Below are positions 43,421 through 53,875 of a stretch of 64,000 nt of DNA, piece by piece (position 1 is the first letter of the stretch; the number at the start of each line of letters is the position of its first letter). Position numbers and translations under genes: made by a program. Source of the stretch: Ctena decussata (taxonomy: Eukaryota; Mollusca; Bivalvia; Lucinida; Lucinidae); NCBI GenBank assembly GCA_963989385.1, contig OZ022501.1, positions 83,808,979 to 83,872,978 on the forward strand. The letters run 5' to 3'. The notes beneath the pieces were generated by a model, which was given only the letters and a program-made list of their open reading frames with translations, had not been told where the DNA came from and did not search any database.

Positions 43421-43969
43421 TTTCAACACCATGAAGAAGCAAAGACGAGGACTCAACAGATACAATTAGCCTTTGATACATTCAAAGCCTGAATTTACTG
43501 CAGATAATACATGATTAACCATACCATTAAAATAATTGCTGTCTGTATTCAAAATATCATCATGCATTTCGAAGTGAATTCAATGCTTAAATAGTTTCAG
43601 CTTGTTTATCATCAGACAAACAAATACAACCAGCTAGAAGAGGAGCAACATGTTACCCATCGAGATATCCACAATTTATTTGAATATGCATCTGACTGTT
43701 CGGGCTGATTGCTCATATTTGGTATACAGGGCGTCATTTTGATAGATCAATAAATAGAGAACAAGCCCTCATCTGCTTATTTCGTTCATATATATGTGTC
43801 TTCCAGTGTGAAATACCAATTAATAATACTCGTTTACTCTAGCATGGGGTACAGTCATTGAGTCCCAAAGAGCAGGACTATTTGACGAGAAACGTAACAG
43901 GACGGACTAGTAGCGTCGCACAAACCAGTGGAGAAGTGGTGCCTGATATGCGGTTGCCAGTATTTACAT
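43421..43969. other. Unassigned sequence
   Basis: Nothing recognised. Confidence 0.45.
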
Positions 43970-44193
43970 TGAGCCGCGACACAAAAAAAAACAACAAAGT
44001 GGTGTGCCCAGCGCAGAGTCAGATCAGCTTGGACATACGCCCAGACTGATCAGACTCTTTGCTAAGCGCTTAAAGGTAGTTAAGGGTCAAAACTAGCTAC
44101 ACGAGGACTGTGAGGACTCTGGTCAGACTGGGAGGATGCCCAGAATATCTGAGGTTTCGCTGGGCGCACATGCCACTTCTTGTGTCCCTGCTT
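43970..44193. mobile_element. Palindromic MITE, family 1, copy 6 (diverged)
   Basis: TGAGCCGCGACACAAAAAAA at the left with GTGCCCAGCGCAGAGTCAGA. The right arm is TTTCGCTGGGCGCACATGCC and ends with a degraded TGTGTCCCTGCT terminus. Confidence 0.8.
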
Positions 44194-44354
44194 ATTTACT
44201 CTCCATCTATCTATTGTTATCAAATGTTTGGTGACAGTGGTTACACAAGGTTACCCAGCAAATAACTTCAAACCTGAGAAGCCATGCCCCTTGCTGACAG
44301 TGACTTTTCATAAACAATGATATAATTTTACATTAACTTAGGTTTTTAGCGGAA

Positions 44355-44535
44355 ATGTAGTTACAGGGAGGCGCCACGGTTGACAGATAGAGCGACTCGG
44401 TTATAATGCAGAAGGTCGCAGATTCGAATCCGGGTCGGGCCAGCCAGTGACTGAAAAACTCTGTTCAACCCAGTAGTTTATGGGTACCTGTAAAGTTATT
44501 GCCAAAGTCTGAAAGCCCCTAGTAACCTGCGCCTC
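44355..44535 (+). mobile_element. tRNA-derived SINE, family T4
   Basis: GACAGATAGAGCGACTCGGT (A-box region), CAGATTCGAATCCGGGTCGG (B-box region), then TATGGGTACCTGTAAAGTTA and GCCAAAGTCTGAAAGCCCC. The antisense reading of the head gives PDPDSNLRPSAL, a known spurious peptide. Confidence 0.55.
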
Positions 44536-44539
44536 ATCT

Positions 44540-45150
44540 CTTTTTTCTCTGTTTTCCCCAGATGCTGACTTTTCTGTTTCTACTTTTTTCTGTCTTTTTT
44601 TTTGTTCAGTAGATGTATCTTTTCTCATCCATTTTGTGAAGTACTTGTAACTAATGCTTATGTCAAAATGTTTGCAGTGAATAAATGTTCGTGAACTGGA
44701 CATCCACTTAGCTAGTTAGCTAGTATCATTGCAGTCTTACATACACTTAGATCTTGAACTTCATTCACTGCGAACATGATTACAACTAAAGAATTTTTTT
44801 TCTCACTTACATTTCTGTTAAAATACATGTTTAGTATATAGTACAAGAAATATGTGCTAAAACAAGTTTGCACGGACCGTTTAACTTTCTGCCTAATAGT
44901 ACACAATTTATTCGTGTTCAGGAGAAGAGCTATATAAGATATCAGCTTTCGTTCTGATCCTATTGCTTTGTGTAATTGTGTTATTTGTATGTTATTATGT
45001 GCATTTAAAAAAAAAATATGTTTAAACCAATCAGGGAAGGATAATGCAGAAAAAGGAGAGGGATGGGCTCTGCATTTCATATGCTGTGCCAAAGATACTG
45101 TTGGCTTCTAACCCCACTGCTCCTACGGCCACCTGACTATGGGAAACCTT
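44540..45150. other. Unassigned sequence
   Basis: A 126-codon minus frame (44712-45092) has no recognised domain; AT-rich and probably fortuitous. Confidence 0.4.
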
Positions 45151-46004
45151 TACATTTTTCCCCCCAACTTTGGAGAAAATGAAGGGGCATAATATTTTGG
45201 GCCTATATGTCTGTCCATCCGTCTGTCCGCCCGAAACGCTTATTGGCAGCTGGGAAACTCAAGAACCGCTTATGCTAGGATCTTGAATTTTTATATGTGG
45301 CATGTACATGAGAATTGAGTGTACCCGTATTTTTTATAATTTTTTCCGCCGATCACATATTTTCAGAGTTATGCCCTTTTCCCGAATTAGTATATGGAAC
45401 CTTGTGAACAAAAAATCTCAAGAACCTGATGCTAGGATCATGTAATTTTGCAGGAAGACAGTGCCTAAGGTGTAGATGACCTGATTAACTCTTGAAAAAA
45501 AAAAATGGTAAATTTTTAATCGAGTTATGCCCCTTTTATATTTAGTGCATTGCAAGCCTTTAGAACCTTGTGAACGACATATCTCAAGAACCCCTGATGC
45601 CAAAATCATAATTTTTTGCAGCAAGGCATTGCTTAAGGTGTAAATGACCTCATTAATTTTAAAAAATCGTGAATTTTTGACTGAGTTATTTCCCTTTTTC
45701 GACTTAGTGCATTATAAGCACATGGAATCTTGTGAACAAAATATCTTGAGAATCCCTAATGCTAGGATCATGATTTTTTGCAGGAGCAAATTGCCTGAGG
45801 TGCGAATGACCTAATTAGCATTTGAAAAAAAATCGTGAATTTTTCACTGAATTATGCCCCTTTTCAGACTTAGTACATTGAAGCCTATGGTACAAAGGTA
45901 CTCTTACATACTGTCAAGAGCCATAAGAGAAAGGAACTTGAGATTTTTTATGCTTCGTGAACATAAAAAATAAGCGGACCTGTAATTTTTGTTCCTCCAC
46001 TGGT

Positions 46005-46273
46005 GCCGGGCCGGGTAGCGCAATCGGTAGGGCACCTGACTCGTAAGTCAGAGATCCTGGGTTCGAATCCCGGTCTGGCCACATACTTTCGTTTCTCCTT
46101 CCGCTGATTCAAGAAGGGCAGTTGTCAGTTACTGGCGAAAGTATGTGCACTTAGTACTGGTTAACCGCTTAGGAGGTCTAAGCCTGCCCAGGAATAGTGT
46201 GGTTAGGTTAACTGTCCGTCCCGACATGACCTTAGTTGTTTACCGTGGACGTTAAGCATCAAATCAACCAACA
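46005..46273 (+). mobile_element. tRNA-Thr-derived SINE, family T1, with 12-bp target duplication
   Basis: Flanked by TCCTCCACTGGT at 45993-46004 and 46274-46285. The head resembles tRNA-Thr(CGT): A-box region TAGCGCAATCGGTAGGGC, anticodon arm CCTGACTCGTAAGTCAG, B-box GGTTCGAATCC. The body follows (CAGTTACTGGCGAAAGTATG, GGTTAACCGCTTAGGAGGTC, CGACATGACCTTAG), then GGACGTTAAGCATCAA and a CAACCAACA tail. It is not a tRNA gene: the acceptor stem is imperfect and the body is retroposon-like. Confidence 0.88.
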
Positions 46274-46329
46274 TCCTCCACTGGTCTTGTCTTTCAGGAG
46301 TTATGCCCCTTTTTCGACGTTGTCATTTT

Positions 46330-48800
46330 TAGCTCACCTGAGCACGAAGTGCTCAAGGTGAGGTATTGTGATCGGTCTTTGTCCGTCGTCCGTCGTCCGT
46401 CGTGCGGTCGTGCGTCCGTCGTCAACTTTTGCTTTAAACGACTTCTTCTCCAAAACTGCTGGACAGATTTTGAAATAATTTCACAGAAATGTTCCTTGGG
46501 GGACTCTCTACCAAAATTGCTCAAATGGTTTCGCTCCGCTAAACAAAATGGCCGCCAGAGCTAAAAATAGAAAAACCTTTAAACAACTTCTCCTTCAAAA
46601 CTGCTGGGCAGATTTTGCAATAATTTCACAGAAATGTTCCTTGGGGGACTCTCTACCAAAATTGCTCAAATGGTTCCGCTCCGCTGAATAAAATGGCCGC
46701 CAGAGCTAAAAATAGAAAAACCTTTAAACGACTTCTCCTCCAAAACTGCTTGGCAGATTTTGAAATAATTTCACAGAAATGTTTCTTAGGAGACCCTCTA
46801 CCAAAATTGCTAAAACGGTTACGCTCCGCTAAACAAAATGGCCACCAGAGCTAAAAATAGAAAAACCTTTAAACGACTTCATCTCCAAAACTGCTGGGCA
46901 GATTTTGAAATAATTTCACAGAAATGTTCCTTGGGGGACTCTCTACCAAAATTGCTCAAGCCGTTCCGCTCCACTGAACAATATGGCCGCCAGAGCTAAA
47001 TATAGAAAAACCTTTAACCGACTTCACCTCCAAAACTGCTGGGCAGATTTTGAAATAATTTCACAGATATGTTCCTTAGGAGACCCTCTACCAAAAGTGC
47101 ACAAACGGTTCCGCTCCGCTGAAAAAATAGAAAAACCATTAAACAACTTCTCCTCAAAAACTTCTGGGCAGATTTTGTAAAAATAACACAGAAATGTTCC
47201 TTAGGAGACCATCTACCTAAATTGCTCAAACGGTTCCGCTCCGCTGAACAAAATGGCCGCCAGAGCTAAAAATAGAAAAACCTTTAAACAACTTCTCCTC
47301 CAAAACTGCTGGGCAGATTTTGAAATAATTTCACAGAAATGTTCCTTAGGAGACCCTCTACCAAAAGTGCACAAACGGTTCAGTTCCGCTGAACAAAATG
47401 GCCGCCAGAGCTAAAAATAGAAAAACCTTTAAACGACTTCTCCAAAACTGCTTGGCAGATTTTGAAATAATTTCACAGAAATGTTCCTTAGGAGACCCTC
47501 TACCAAAATTGCTAAAACGGTTCCGCTCCGCTAAACAAAATGTCCGCCAGAGCTAAAAATAGAAAAACCTTTAAACGACTTCGTCTCCAAAACTGCTGGG
47601 CAGATTTTGAAATAATTTCACAGAAATGTTCCTTGGGGGACTCTCTACCAAAATTGCTCAAGCCGTTCCGCTCCACTGAACAATATGGCCGCCAGAGCTA
47701 AATATAGAAAAACCTTTAAACAACTTCTCCTCCAAAACTGCTGGGCAGATTTTGAAATAATTTCACAGAAATGTTCCTTAGGAAACCCTCTACCAAAAAT
47801 GCTCAAATGGTTCCACTCAGCTGAATAATATGGCAGCCAGAGCTAAAAATAGAAAAAACCTTTAAACGACTTCTCCTCCGAAACTGTTTGGTAAATATTG
47901 AAATAATTTTTACAGAAATGTTCCTTAGGAGACCCTCTACCAAAATTGCTAAATTGTTCCACTCCACTGAACAAAATGGCCGCTGGAGCTAAAAATAGAA
48001 ATAAATCTTAGAATGACTCAGAGGGTACAGTTACAATCCAATCATCATGAAACTTGGTCAGAATGTTTATCTTCATGAAATCTAGACCAACTTTGAAACT
48101 GGGTCATGTGAGATCAAAAACTAGGTCACTTGGTCAAATCTTAGAAAAATCTTGTGCACACTCTAGAGGGCACAGTTATGATCCAATCTTCATGAAACTT
48201 TGATAGAATGTTTATCTTTATGAAATCTAGACCGAGTTTGAATCTGATTCTTGTGGGGTCAAAATCTAGGTCACTAGGTCAAATCTTAGAAAAACATTGT
48301 GTACACTCTTTAGGGCACAGTTATGATATAATCTACATGAAACTTTGTCAGAATGTCACTAGGTCAGTTCTTAGAAAAACCATGTGAACGCTTTAGAGGA
48401 TACAGTTTTGTTCTACTCTTCATGAGACTTTGTCAAAATGCTTATCTCCAACAAATCTGGACCAAGGGTGCAACTTGGTCATGTCAGGTCAAAAATTAGG
48501 TCACTAGGTCAAACCTTAGAAAAACATTGTTTACGCTCTAGAGGGCACAGTTTTGATATGATATTCATGAACTTTGTCAGAATGTTTATATCCAAGAAAT
48601 CTAGACCAGTTTTGAAACTGGGTTATGTGGGGTCAAAAACAAGGTCATTATGTTAAATCTTATAAAAACCCTAAGGTATACAATAAAGGGTTCTTTTTCC
48701 ATTGAATCTTTGTGAAACTCTATCTATTATGGATGTCTCTGAGGTTAAGTTCACAGGATACTCAGGTGAGCGATCCAGGGCCATCATGGCCCTCTTGTTT
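46330..48800 (+). mobile_element. Hairpin-headed element, family b, complete copy 1
   Basis: The 5' end AGCTCACCTGAGCACGAAGT folds with GCTCAAGGTGAG, then CGTCCGTCGTCCGTC follows. The core has about ten 143-bp units (AACAAAATGGCCGCCAGAGC, CTGCTGGGCAGATTTTGAAA) at 46440-47990. A second array of about 150-bp units (GGTCACTAGGTCAAATCTTA, CATGAAACTTTGTCAGAATG) lies at 48000-48660. The 3' end has the sub-terminal repeat CTCAGGTGAGC (48761-48771), the perfect hairpin GGGCCAT-C-ATGGCCC (48778-48792) and TCTTGTTT. It sits inside a T-run of the family e element, consistent with Helentron insertion between T residues. Confidence 0.8.
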
Positions 48801-49631
48801 TTATATAGAAACAACCTTGTGAATGAAATATCTGAAGAACCGCATAAGCTAGGATCCGGATAATTGACATACAGTTACAGACAAAGGCGAAGATGACCTG
48901 ATTAAATTTTTAGCTTACTTTGTTAATTTGTGATCAAGTTATTCCCTTTTTCGGACATAGGCATATATTATAGAACAAGTTTGTGAACAAAATATCTGAA
49001 GAACCGCATAAACTAGGATCCTTATGTATGACATGCAAGTTTAGACCAAGGTGTAGATGAACTGAGTAACTTTTGAGTCTATATCGTAAATGTTTGGTTG
49101 AGTTATTCCCCTTTTTCGGACATAGGCATTTTGTATAGGACAAATTTGTGAACAAAATATCTGAAGAATCGCATAAGCTAGGATCCTTATATTTGGCATG
49201 CAGGTTTGGATGAAGGTGGAGATGTCCTTATTAACTTCTGAGCCTATTTCATAATATTTTGATAGAGGTTTCCCATTTTCGGTCACGAAGAAGCTATGGA
49301 AATAACTTGGTGAGCAAAATAATTGAAGAATTCCTAAGCTGTGTTCCTTATATTTGGCATACAGTTATAGGCTATGATGTAGATGAACCAATTAAAACCC
49401 CTTTCTGACATAAACATTATGGGATGAACCTTCTTTAGAGGCAAGCATACAGTTGGGGGGCATAATGTTTCATTGACACATTTCTAGTTATAGCTAGTAC
49501 CTCATCCACCTCTAGTACTCTGAAGTCAAAGTACCAATGAACTTAGTGTATAACCTGTTATTTGCAGCAGATGAACCTCATATTTCTCTGTAAACATATA
49601 ATAGAAGCAGCGAGCACGTGTGTTCTGATCG

Positions 49632-49830
49632 CCCTAGGAGCCCCAGTAGCTCAGTGGGTTAAGCGCTGGCCTACTGATCTAACAGATTGGGTTCGAGTCC
49701 GCTTAGGGCGAGAATCTTTCCTACCGTAAAAGTGGTTCCATTACACACATCCTTTCATTATCAACGTCCCATCTCTTGATATAACTGAAATACTGTTGAA
49801 AAGGACGTAAATTCGCCAGACATCTATCCG
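49632..49830 (+). mobile_element. tRNA-derived SINE, family T2, plus strand
   Basis: CCCAGTAGCTCAGTGGGTTA (A-box), GGGTTCGAGTCC (B-box), then a body with AACTGAAATACTGTTGAAAA and GGACGTAAATTCGCCAGA. Simple CCGTCCATCTG follows. Confidence 0.75.
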
Positions 49831-49991
49831 TCCATCTGATCGTCCCTACTTTTACTTTTTCCGACGCAGTCGTATACATACGTCTAACCTTGGAATGGGA
49901 GAAAGTTTACGACAGGTGGTAATAATAAATCTGTTATTAGATTTAGATTTAGGATGACTTTTACGGATGTTTAATCTTGCATGTTTTTATT

Positions 49992-50175
49992 TTTATGCCC
50001 AAACTTCGGAGAAATTGAGGTGGCATAATTGGTTTTGGGCATGTCCGTCTGTCCATCTGTCAGTTCATAACCCTTTTTGGCAGCTGGGAAACTCAATAAC
50101 AGCTTATGCTAGGATCCTGAAATTCTAAAGTTGGGATGTACATGAGAAATAAACGGACCTACATTTTTTTCACGG
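49992..50175 (+). mobile_element. Hairpin-headed element, family e, 5' fragment
   Basis: TTATGCCCAAACTTCGGAGA, then AATTGAGGTGGCATAATTGG, GTCCGTCTGTCCATCTG and the first core lines (GCAGCTGGGAAACTCAATAA). The rest is missing. Confidence 0.65.
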
Positions 50176-50560
50176 TGGTTTATTAGGTGAGATCTGGGGT
50201 TGAATTTTGCCAGTTCCTGAGAATTTTCCCATTGCTTTTCTAGAAGAAGTCAAACAAAACTCAAGAGACAACAACAACAACCAGCTCAGTTTCCCTTTAA
50301 AATTTGATTTTTGGAGCGTGAAGGTGGTTCCGTAAATATCGATTGCTTTTCGTACTTGCATAGTACCTCTTGAAAGACAAAAGAAAATCATAAGTTTTAT
50401 ATGTTTTATCTATTATTCCCTGGTGTCAGCTGATTTATTCTAGGCCGTAACATTTATATTTAATTTCAGCATGACCCAACATTGTTTAGTTTCTAGTTAT
50501 TGTTTTGATAAATCAGAATATTCTCGTAAATAAATGAAGCTTCCAGAAAGTCTGTGGCCA

Positions 50561-50920
50561 TATATATATCAAACGATTTAAGTGGTTGCTATGCTGTTGC
50601 TAAGGCTGAATTTCTATGAAAGAGATTCCCTACAACTATGAAATTTGCCTTGGAGGAACAGTCTGAAAAGACTGTTCCTCCAGAGCAAATTTCATAGTTG
50701 TAGGGAATCTCCTTTATAGAAATTGAGCCTTAGCAACACCATTTTTTTTTATTTGATTGATGCTTAACGTTCTCGGTAAACAGCTATGGTCATGTCGGGA
50801 CAGTCAGTTAACCTAGCCACACTATTCCTGGGCAGGCTTAGACCTCCTAAGCGGTTAACCAGTACTAAGTGCACATACTTTCGCAACACCTTAGCAACGA
50901 CTTAAGTCGTTTTATAAATA
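50561..50920. mobile_element. Long near-perfect foldback (MITE) interrupted by a SINE
   Basis: Innermost arms GGAGGAACAGTCT and AGACTGTTCCTCC flank a GAAA loop at 50665-50668. The arms continue outward through GCAAATTTCATAGTTG and AGGGAATCTC, then GTTGCTAAGG (left 50596, right complement ending 50737). With the SINE removed, the arms extend further: TTTAAGTGGTTGCTATGC at the left against the complement of TTAGCAACGACTTAAG at the right. Total arm length is about 105-115 nt. Confidence 0.8.
50741..50882 (-). mobile_element. SINE family T1, 5'-truncated, with 8-bp target duplication
   Basis: Inverted copy of the body and tail of 46005-46273 (TTGATTGATGCTTAACGTTC, GTCATGTCGGGAC, GACCTCCTAAGCGGTTAACC). 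The tRNA head is lost. Flanks GCAACACC at 50733-50740 and 50883-50890 form the duplication. The tail is a T-run on this strand. Confidence 0.82.
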
Positions 50921-52285
50921 CGACCCCTGATTGTTTCCGCTGAGCCTGTCCCGATGCTCAGATTACGACATATTAAAGAAAGTACAGAAACTGCAAGCAA
51001 TGTACTATGAGAAGTTCCTGATTCAAAATTATATCGGAAAATTCTATAGAACATGAAGTGAAGATATGAATTTAGTGAGAATTTAGTAATTTTTCACTGC
51101 GCCGTAAATATTTTTTTTTTTAAAGTTTTTACTTGTTACATATGAAATTAATCAGTATTTATTTTGACTACAATCCGTAAGCTAGTTAATCAATCATAGG
51201 GTACTCAACCAAAATAAAACATGAGAATCACTATTTATCATCCTACGGTTAGCGAGTAAGAGTCAGATATCAAACTCATTTAAATATCGGAAAAAGTAAG
51301 TATTTTCTAATATTACAGGCGCATGCGATTCCAAAGTCTTTATTTACAACAATGTTGAGGCTATTTCAAATGTCACAAGACTACTTTTATTTATTTCTGT
51401 ACTGGAAACCAAACATTACTGAATTTCAGTTGGCTGAATTCTATAGGTAATGCCTTTCCATTTTCAAATTTAATCTGTATGCACTCGTAAGCTAATACTA
51501 TGCCAACGCACGGTCGACTAGGAGGCCATACAGATTTGAAAGAAAACGGCAAAATTTGGTCATGCTAAAATCCCTTATTCAGTTTCGGTGAAATTGCAAT
51601 GAGACATTAAAATTTTCGTGACAGTTTGCGAAACGGCTTTCAATATAATCTAATTATAATGAAATCATTGAGTTTGCAAGACAGTCAACATAATCTTGAA
51701 GGAAAATACTAAAAAACAGGCTGGCGTAAGAAACTATGGCAAAATAATCATATGATAACGCAGCAAGAGGAAGCATACTTGTAGGTGACGGATGATACCG
51801 TAATAAAGTTTACCAAAAAATAATAATGAAAAATGAATCATCCGTTTTTGAAGTTACGGGTGCCCAGCGCGGATGTGTATGAAAGTGGTAAAATCATAAA
51901 TTACAGCTATTTGCAGCCATTCCACTTTTTAGATTATCCCAAAATCTTAATTTGTTGGAATCTAATAAAAAGTCTCAAATGTGCTCCGAGGCTCATGCAA
52001 CACCAACCTGCGGGGTAGGTGTAACTTCTTATAAAAATCTTAACGTCCGGTCGAGGCCCGAACCGGGGTCTGCAAACGCCAGGTCGTTATAAATTTTGGT
52101 TCGTACCGCAAAACAATTTCATATACCTATCACGGCCTCGTGTTTTTGATGCATACAAAGCGATTAGCTTAATATACATGTATCTGAAATCTGACGGGCC
52201 ACCCTAATTTCATTCGCCTGTTTGAAAAAAAAATGGGACGTATTTTGTTATGGCGTTCGTTCGTCCGAACGTCTGTCCGTCCATT
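50921..52285. other. Unassigned sequence
   Basis: AT-rich. A GGTTCGGGCC-like B-box occurs on the minus strand near 52070 but without a convincing A-box. A CGTTCGTTCGTCCGAACG motif at about 52255 is a small hairpin followed by GTCTGTCCGTCC, possibly another element head. Confidence 0.35.
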
Positions 52286-52990
52286 GTTATGCCCCCAACT
52301 TCGGAGAAGTTGAGGGGGCATATTGGTTTGGGCCTGTCCGTCCGTCCGTCCGTGAGTCCGTCCGTAACGCTTTTTGGCAGGTGTGAAACTCAAGAACCGC
52401 TTATGCTAGGACCTTGAAATTTTTTATATGTGGCATGTACATGAAAAATGAGCAGACCCGTATTTTTTCTTTTTTTCGCCGGTCATGTATTTACAGAGTT
52501 ATGCCCCTTTTTCAACTTAGTCTAAGGAACCTTGTGAACAAAATATCTCAAGAACCCCTGATGCTAGGATCATGTAATTTTGCAGGAAGACATTGCCCAA
52601 GATGTAGATGACCTGATTAACTTTTGAAAAAAAAAACGTGAATTTTTGACCGAGTTATGCCCCTTTTTTGACTTCGTGCATTGTAAGCCTATGGAACCTT
52701 GTGAACAAAATATCTCAAGAACCCCTGATGCTAGGATCATGTAATTTTGCAGGAAGACATTGCCCAAGATGTAGATGACCTGATTAACTTTTGAAAAAAA
52801 ATCATGAATTTTTGACCGAGTTATGCCCCTTTTTTGACTTATTGCATTGTAAGCCTATGGAACCTTGTGAACAAAATATCTCAAGAACCCCTGACGCTAG
52901 GAGCATGATTTTTTGCAGAAAGATACTGCCTAAGGTGTAGATGTCCTGATTAACTTTTGAAAACAAATTGTGAATTTATGATTAAGTTAT
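52286..52990 (+). mobile_element. Hairpin-headed element, family e, 3'-truncated
   Basis: Perfect 5' palindrome TATGCCCCCAACTTCGGAGA with AGTTGAGGGGGCATA, CCGTCCGTCCGTCCG, then about 3.5 units of roughly 165 bp (CCTTGTGAACAAAATATCTC, AAGAACCCCTGATGCTAGG). It breaks off near 52988 and unrelated sequence follows. Confidence 0.75.
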
Positions 52991-53059
52991 GGGGAAGAAA
53001 GTCATGTAAGACCACACGAAATACTATATTACCCTATATGTGTATCAATCTCCATGATG

Positions 53060-53245
53060 TATGTATGTATATGTATATTTATCTCCATGATGTATGTATG
53101 TATCTGTGTATATATCTCCATGATGTATGTATGTATGTATGTATGTATGTATGTATGTATGTATGTATGTATGTATGTATGTATGTATGTACACGTGCGT
53201 ATGTATGTATGTATGTATGTATGTATGTATGTATGTATGTATGTG
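53060..53245. repeat. (ATGT)n tetranucleotide microsatellite
   Basis: Nearly uninterrupted TATG units, broken by ATCTCCATGATG and ACACGTGCG. Open frames on both strands (MYVCMYVC, HTYIHTYI) are artefacts. Confidence 0.95.
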
Positions 53246-53560
53246 TGTCCCCTTCATCTCCGAGTCTCCAGGTCTCCAAATCGTCAATGTATAGGTATAT
53301 CTATGTATGTATGTATGTATGTATGTATGTATGTCCCCTTCATCTCCGAGTCTCCAGGTCTCCAAATCGTCAGTGTATAGGTGTATGTATTTATGTATGT
53401 CCCCTTCATCTCCTAGTCTCCGAGTCTCCAGGTCTCCAAATCGTCAGTGTATAGGTGTATGTATTTATGTATGTCCCCTTCATCTCCTAGTCTCCGGGTC
53501 TCCGAGTCTCCAGGTCTCCAAATCGTCAATGTATAGGTGTATGCATATATGTATCTAATT
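53246..53560. repeat. Minisatellite, about 65-85 bp units
   Basis: Four copies of GTCCCCTTCATCTCC, 0-2 inserted TAGTCTCC/GGGTCTCC words, GAGTCTCCAGGTCTCC, then AAATCGTCAGTGTATAGG and a short TATG tract (starting about 53247, 53334, 53400, 53474). Units lengthen by adding 8-bp words. Confidence 0.85.
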
Positions 53561-53875
53561 TTAAACAGTCTCCGAGTCTCCAGTCCCCGGGTCCCCAAAC
53601 AGATATTATCGTGTGTGCCTGCACATTCATGTCGCCTTGTCTGCAACAGATCCCTGTATATTACGTACGTCTATATATAGCATCCCCTACATGTACAGTC
53701 CCCGGAGTCTCCGACAACGTATTTGTATGTTTATATCTAAAGTCCCGAGTCTCCAAGTACAATAGTACAATGTGTGCCTGCATATTTATATCCCTTGTCT
53801 CGAAAATATTCTTGTATATGTACGTACATATGGGATCCCCTAAATATACAGTTCCCTGAGACTCCAACATCGTTT
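53561..53875. repeat. Cryptic extension of the minisatellite
   Basis: CAGTCTCCGAGTCTCCAGTC, GTCCCCGGAGTCTCCGAC and CAGTTCCCTGAGACTCC words recur at lower identity between TATG-like and unrelated stretches. Confidence 0.5.

Larger units (their letters stand above)
45156..49490 (+). mobile_element. Hairpin-headed element, family e, with two nested insertions
   Basis: The 5' end is a damaged palindrome (CCCCCCAACTTTGGAGAAAA then GAAGGGGCATA), followed by CCGTCTGTCCGCCCG. The core has units of about 150-170 bp (CCTTGTGAACAAAATATCT, AAGAACCCCTGATGC, GTTATGCCCC) at 45361-45900, continuing at 48800-49400. The 3' end has AGTTGGGGGGCATA, a weak hairpin AATGT ... ACATT, then TCTAGTT. The body is interrupted by a SINE at 46005-46273 and by a family b element at 46330-48800. 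Confidence 0.7.

Noticed and set aside
44401..44703. 100-codon minus frame containing PDPDSNLRPSAL
   Set aside because: The peptide is the antisense translation of a tRNA-like SINE head, a common artefact.
44712..45092. 126-codon minus open frame
   Set aside because: AT-rich composition, no domain, no promoter or splice support.
46011..46082. Functional tRNA-Thr(CGT) gene
   Set aside because: The head is embedded in a SINE with body, tail and 12-bp target duplication, and its acceptor stem pairs imperfectly.
46349..47229. Open frames in family b element units (plus and minus)
   Set aside because: They repeat with the 143-bp units and stop irregularly; no protein signature.
49636..49712. 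Functional tRNA gene
   Set aside because: A and B boxes are present but the anticodon arm does not fold properly and the SINE body follows; same family at 26203 and 62405.
53054..53380. Tyrosine/cysteine-rich (MYVC)n protein frames on both strands
   Set aside because: Direct translation of a TATG microsatellite.
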